A stretch of DNA of 6,783 nt from Conexibacter sp. Its GTDB lineage: Bacteria; Actinomycetota; Thermoleophilia; Solirubrobacterales; Solirubrobacteraceae. Made by a program: the position numbers and the translations under genes. The stretch covers positions 1 to 6,783 of the forward strand of contig JAOPZD010000533.1 of assembly GCA_025964295.1 (NCBI GenBank), read 5' to 3'. The first letter of the stretch is position 1. Each line of letters starts with the position of its first letter. This document shows positions 5,122-6,783 of the stretch, piece after piece. The notes under the pieces were generated by a model, which made no database searches, was not told the DNA's origin, and saw only the letters and a list, made by a program, of their open reading frames with translations.

Positions 5122-6186
5122 ATGGCAACGACGCTCGTCACCGGCGCGACCGGACTCGTCGGCTCGCACGTCGCGTGGGCCCTGGCCGAGCGGGGCGACC
5201 GCGTGCGCGTCACGGTGCCCGAGCACGCGGCGCTGGACGCGATCGCCGACCTCGACGTCGAGGTCGTCACCGCCGACGTCACCGACCGCCGCGACATGCG
5301 CCGGGCGCTGCGCGACGTCGACCGGTTGTTCCACGTGTCGGGCGCGACGACGCTGCGCGCCGGGTGGCGGGACCTGTACCGCGCCAACGTGGTCGGCACG
5401 CGGGTCGCGCTGGAGGAGGCGCTGCGCGCCGGCGTCGAGCGCGTCGTGCACACCAGCGCAGCGGCGGCGATCGGTCCGGCGCAGGACGGCACGACGGCCG
5501 ACGAGACGCACGTCTTCAACGCGGCGCGCGTCGGGTTGACCTATGCCAACGCGAAGGCCGAGGCCGAGCGCGAGGCGCTGCGGGTCGGCGCGCAGGGCCT
5601 GCCGGTGGTGATCGTCAACCCGGCGCACGTCCTCGGCCGCGGCGATGTCCATCGCTCCTCGACCGAGCTGGTCCGCCGCTTCCTGCGCCGCGAGATCCCG
5701 GTCTACGTCGACGGCGCGCTGTGCATCGTCGGGGCGGCCGACGTCGCGCGCGGCCACCTGCTGGCCGAGGAGAAGGGCACGGTCGGCGAGCGCTACATCC
5801 TCGGCGGCCGGAACTTCACCAACGACCGCCTGTTCGCCGACCTGGGGCGGCTGAGCGGCGTCGAGCCGCCGGCGGTCAAGCTGCCGCTGCACGCGGCGCT
5901 GGCGCTGGCCCGCGTCGCCGAGGCGGCGCCCGGGCGCCCGGCGATCACCGTCGAGGAGATCCGCGCGCTCTCGCTGCGCTGGGCCTACCGCTCGACGAAG
6001 TCCAAGCGCGAGCTCGGCTGGACGCCCGGCCACCACGAGCAGCCGCTGATCGAGACCATCGAGTGGTACCGCGAGCGCGAGCCCGGGGCGGTCAGCCGCG
6101 TGGGCTCACGCCAGCCGCTGGCGCTGAGGGTCGCGGGGTTCGGGACGTCGCGCGCGATCAGCGTGGCGCGGCTGTTCAAGGACTAG
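5122..6186 (+). CDS. NAD-dependent epimerase/dehydratase, extended SDR, HpnA-like
   Basis: The product is a 354-aa Rossmann-fold oxidoreductase. The nucleotide-binding motif is GATGLVG (8-14) after VT, with HVSGATT at 71-77 and a YRANVVGT segment at 86-93. The SDR catalytic residues are Ser112 in HTSAAAA and the Y-x-x-x-K pair Tyr141/Lys145 in YANAK. Downstream, LPVVIVNPAHVLG (160-172) and ERYILGGRN (223-231) match the extended-SDR branch containing hopanoid-associated sugar epimerase HpnA and dihydroflavonol 4-reductase-like proteins. No hopanoid genes are in view, so that pathway is not claimed. The usual domain end is about residue 320 (IEWYRERE). Residues 324-354 form an extra Arg/Ser-rich tail ending ARLFKD, longer than I expect. 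ATG 5122 starts right at the first beta strand; the ATG at 5111 is in another frame. It is divergent from degV and convergent with mtnA. Confidence 0.92.
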   Translation: MATTLVTGATGLVGSHVAWALAERGDRVRVTVPEHAALDAIADLDVEVVTADVTDRRDMRRALRDVDRLFHVSGATTLRAGWRDLYRANVVGTRVALEEALRAGVERVVHTSAAAAIGPAQDGTTADETHVFNAARVGLTYANAKAEAEREALRVGAQGLPVVIVNPAHVLGRGDVHRSSTELVRRFLRREIPVYVDGALCIVGAADVARGHLLAEEKGTVGERYILGGRNFTNDRLFADLGRLSGVEPPAVKLPLHAALALARVAEAAPGRPAITVEEIRALSLRWAYRSTKSKRELGWTPGHHEQPLIETIEWYREREPGAVSRVGSRQPLALRVAGFGTSRAISVARLFKD

Positions 6187-6225
6187 GCGCCGGGGCGCCG
6201 CGACGGGTGGTTCGGGCGCGAACGC

Positions 6226-6280
6226 CGGGGTCCGTGTCGTCTGGTGTCCCACATCGGGACACCAGACGACACGGATCCCG
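6226..6280. terminator. Long near-perfect hairpin between convergent genes (bidirectional terminator or dispersed palindrome)
   Basis: The arms 6231-6250 and 6256-6275 are a perfect 20-bp inverted repeat around the 5-nt loop ACATC. Pairing continues outward through one G/T wobble (6230/6276) and four more pairs to 6226/6280, for a stem of about 25 bp. It lies in the 111-bp gap between the 3' ends of the epimerase and mtnA, which is where a bidirectional intrinsic terminator is expected. There is no T-run on either side, as is common in high-GC actinobacteria. The arms (TCCGTGTCGTCTGGTGTCCC and complement) are about 65% GC, lower than the surroundings. A repeat-family origin is an alternative. 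Confidence 0.68.
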
Positions 6281-6297
6281 CCCGGGCGACGCCCGCG

Positions 6298-6783
6298 TCA
6301 GCCGGCGGCCACCAACGCCGCCACCGCCACCGCGTCCACCGGTGACGCCACGCCGGTCTCCGTCACCAGCGCGCTGACCAGCTCCGCCGGCGTCACGTCG
6401 AAGGCCGGGTTGATCACCGGCGTCCCCGGAGGCGCGACCGCCACGCCGCCGAACGACACGACCTCCTCGGCGCCGCGCTCCTCGATCTCGATCGCGTCGC
6501 CGTCGGCGGTCGCGAGGTCGATCGTCGAGGACGGTCCGGCGACGACGAACGGCGCGCCCGCCGCCCTCGCCGCGAGCGCGTGGGCGTAGGTCCCGACCTT
6601 GTTGGCGACGTCGCCGTTGGCCGCCACGCGGTCGCAGCCGACGACGACCGCGTCGGCGACGCCGCGCCGCAGCAGGCCGGCCGCGGCGCCGTCGACGATC
6701 AGCGCGAACGGGATCCCGAGCTTGCCGAGCTCCCAGGCGGTCAGCCGCGCGCCCTGCAGCAGCGGGCGCGTCTCGCACGCCAG
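6298..6783 (-). CDS. mtnA: methylthioribose-1-phosphate isomerase, C-terminal part (runs off the right edge)
   Basis: I translated 161 residues from the window edge to the TGA at 6300-6298. The enzyme converts 5-methylthioribose-1-phosphate to 5-methylthioribulose-1-phosphate in the methionine salvage pathway and is related to eIF2B subunits. The fragment opens with [17 protein letters not shown], the family's signature. It continues with [20 protein letters not shown], which contains the catalytic Asp (DR, fragment residue 51, codon 6631-6633), then [16 protein letters not shown] and the C-terminal [14 protein letters not shown]. These blocks distinguish it from eIF2B-alpha and ribose-1,5-bisphosphate isomerase relatives. 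The catalytic Cys and the N-terminal half lie outside the window. The last 20 residues are Ala/Val-rich and end normally. It is convergent with the epimerase gene, with the hairpin between them. Confidence 0.94.
   Translation of the reverse strand: MACETRPLLQGARLTAWELGKLGIPFALIVDGAAAGLLRRGVADAVVVGCDRVAANGDVANKVGTYAHALAARAAGAPFVVAGPSSTIDLATADGDAIEIEERGAEEVVSFGGVAVAPPGTPVINPAFDVTPAELVSALVTETGVASPVDAVAVAALVAAG

Noticed and set aside
5077..6036. Minus-strand open frame extending DegV upstream to a 611-aa protein.
   Set aside because: The upstream part is antisense to the epimerase and low-complexity. DegV proteins are about 280-290 aa, and the ATG at 5076 matches the family start.
6176..6778. 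A 200-aa minus-strand open frame overlapping mtnA and the hairpin.
   Set aside because: Its translation is Arg/Gly low-complexity, while the mtnA frame over the same bases carries the full family signature.

Overview
The window is very GC-rich (clearly above 70% by eye) and densely coding. It has near-zero intergenic gaps, GTG starts, start/stop overlaps and several apparently leaderless starts. Together with the gene content (a DUF2804-like protein, a holin-X/DUF3618-type small membrane protein set, DegV, an HpnA-like epimerase) this points to a high-GC actinobacterium, most plausibly a Thermoleophilia/Solirubrobacterales type. That placement is an inference, since no marker gene is present. 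I see no RNA gene, CRISPR array, insertion sequence or prophage.

Left part (1-1884): the 5' end of a minus-strand DUF2804-like gene runs off the left edge. Divergent from it is a two-gene operon encoding a carbon-nitrogen hydrolase of the nitrilase superfamily and a TetR-family repressor. In the divergent gap sits a perfect 7-2-7 palindrome (414-429), the expected shape of a TetR operator, so the repressor probably controls its own operon and perhaps the DUF2804-like gene too.

Middle part (1916-4190): four small plus-strand genes are linked by start/stop overlaps. They encode a 45-aa single-helix protein, an 84-aa Pro-rich tail-anchored protein, a holin-X/DUF1469-like two-helix protein and a DUF3618-like tail-anchored protein. 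This looks like a co-translated set of envelope or stress membrane proteins, reminiscent of the enterobacterial yqjD/yqjE neighbourhood. An AI-2E family (PerM/YdiK-type) membrane transporter follows after 55 bp, probably from its own leaderless promoter.

Right part (4201-6783): a DegV family fatty-acid-binding protein on the minus strand converges on the transporter with a 10-bp gap. It is divergent, across 45 bp, from an extended-SDR NAD-dependent epimerase resembling HpnA. After the epimerase comes a 111-bp gap with a striking 25-bp-stem hairpin. The 3' part of mtnA (methylthioribose-1-phosphate isomerase, methionine salvage), on the minus strand, runs off the right edge.

Most genes are recognisable housekeeping or accessory families. 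The parts most worth a second look are the operator/TetR/nitrilase/DUF2804 regulatory unit, the overlapping small-membrane-protein operon, and the long perfect hairpin at 6226-6280. I did not find convincing evidence of a wholly new system.
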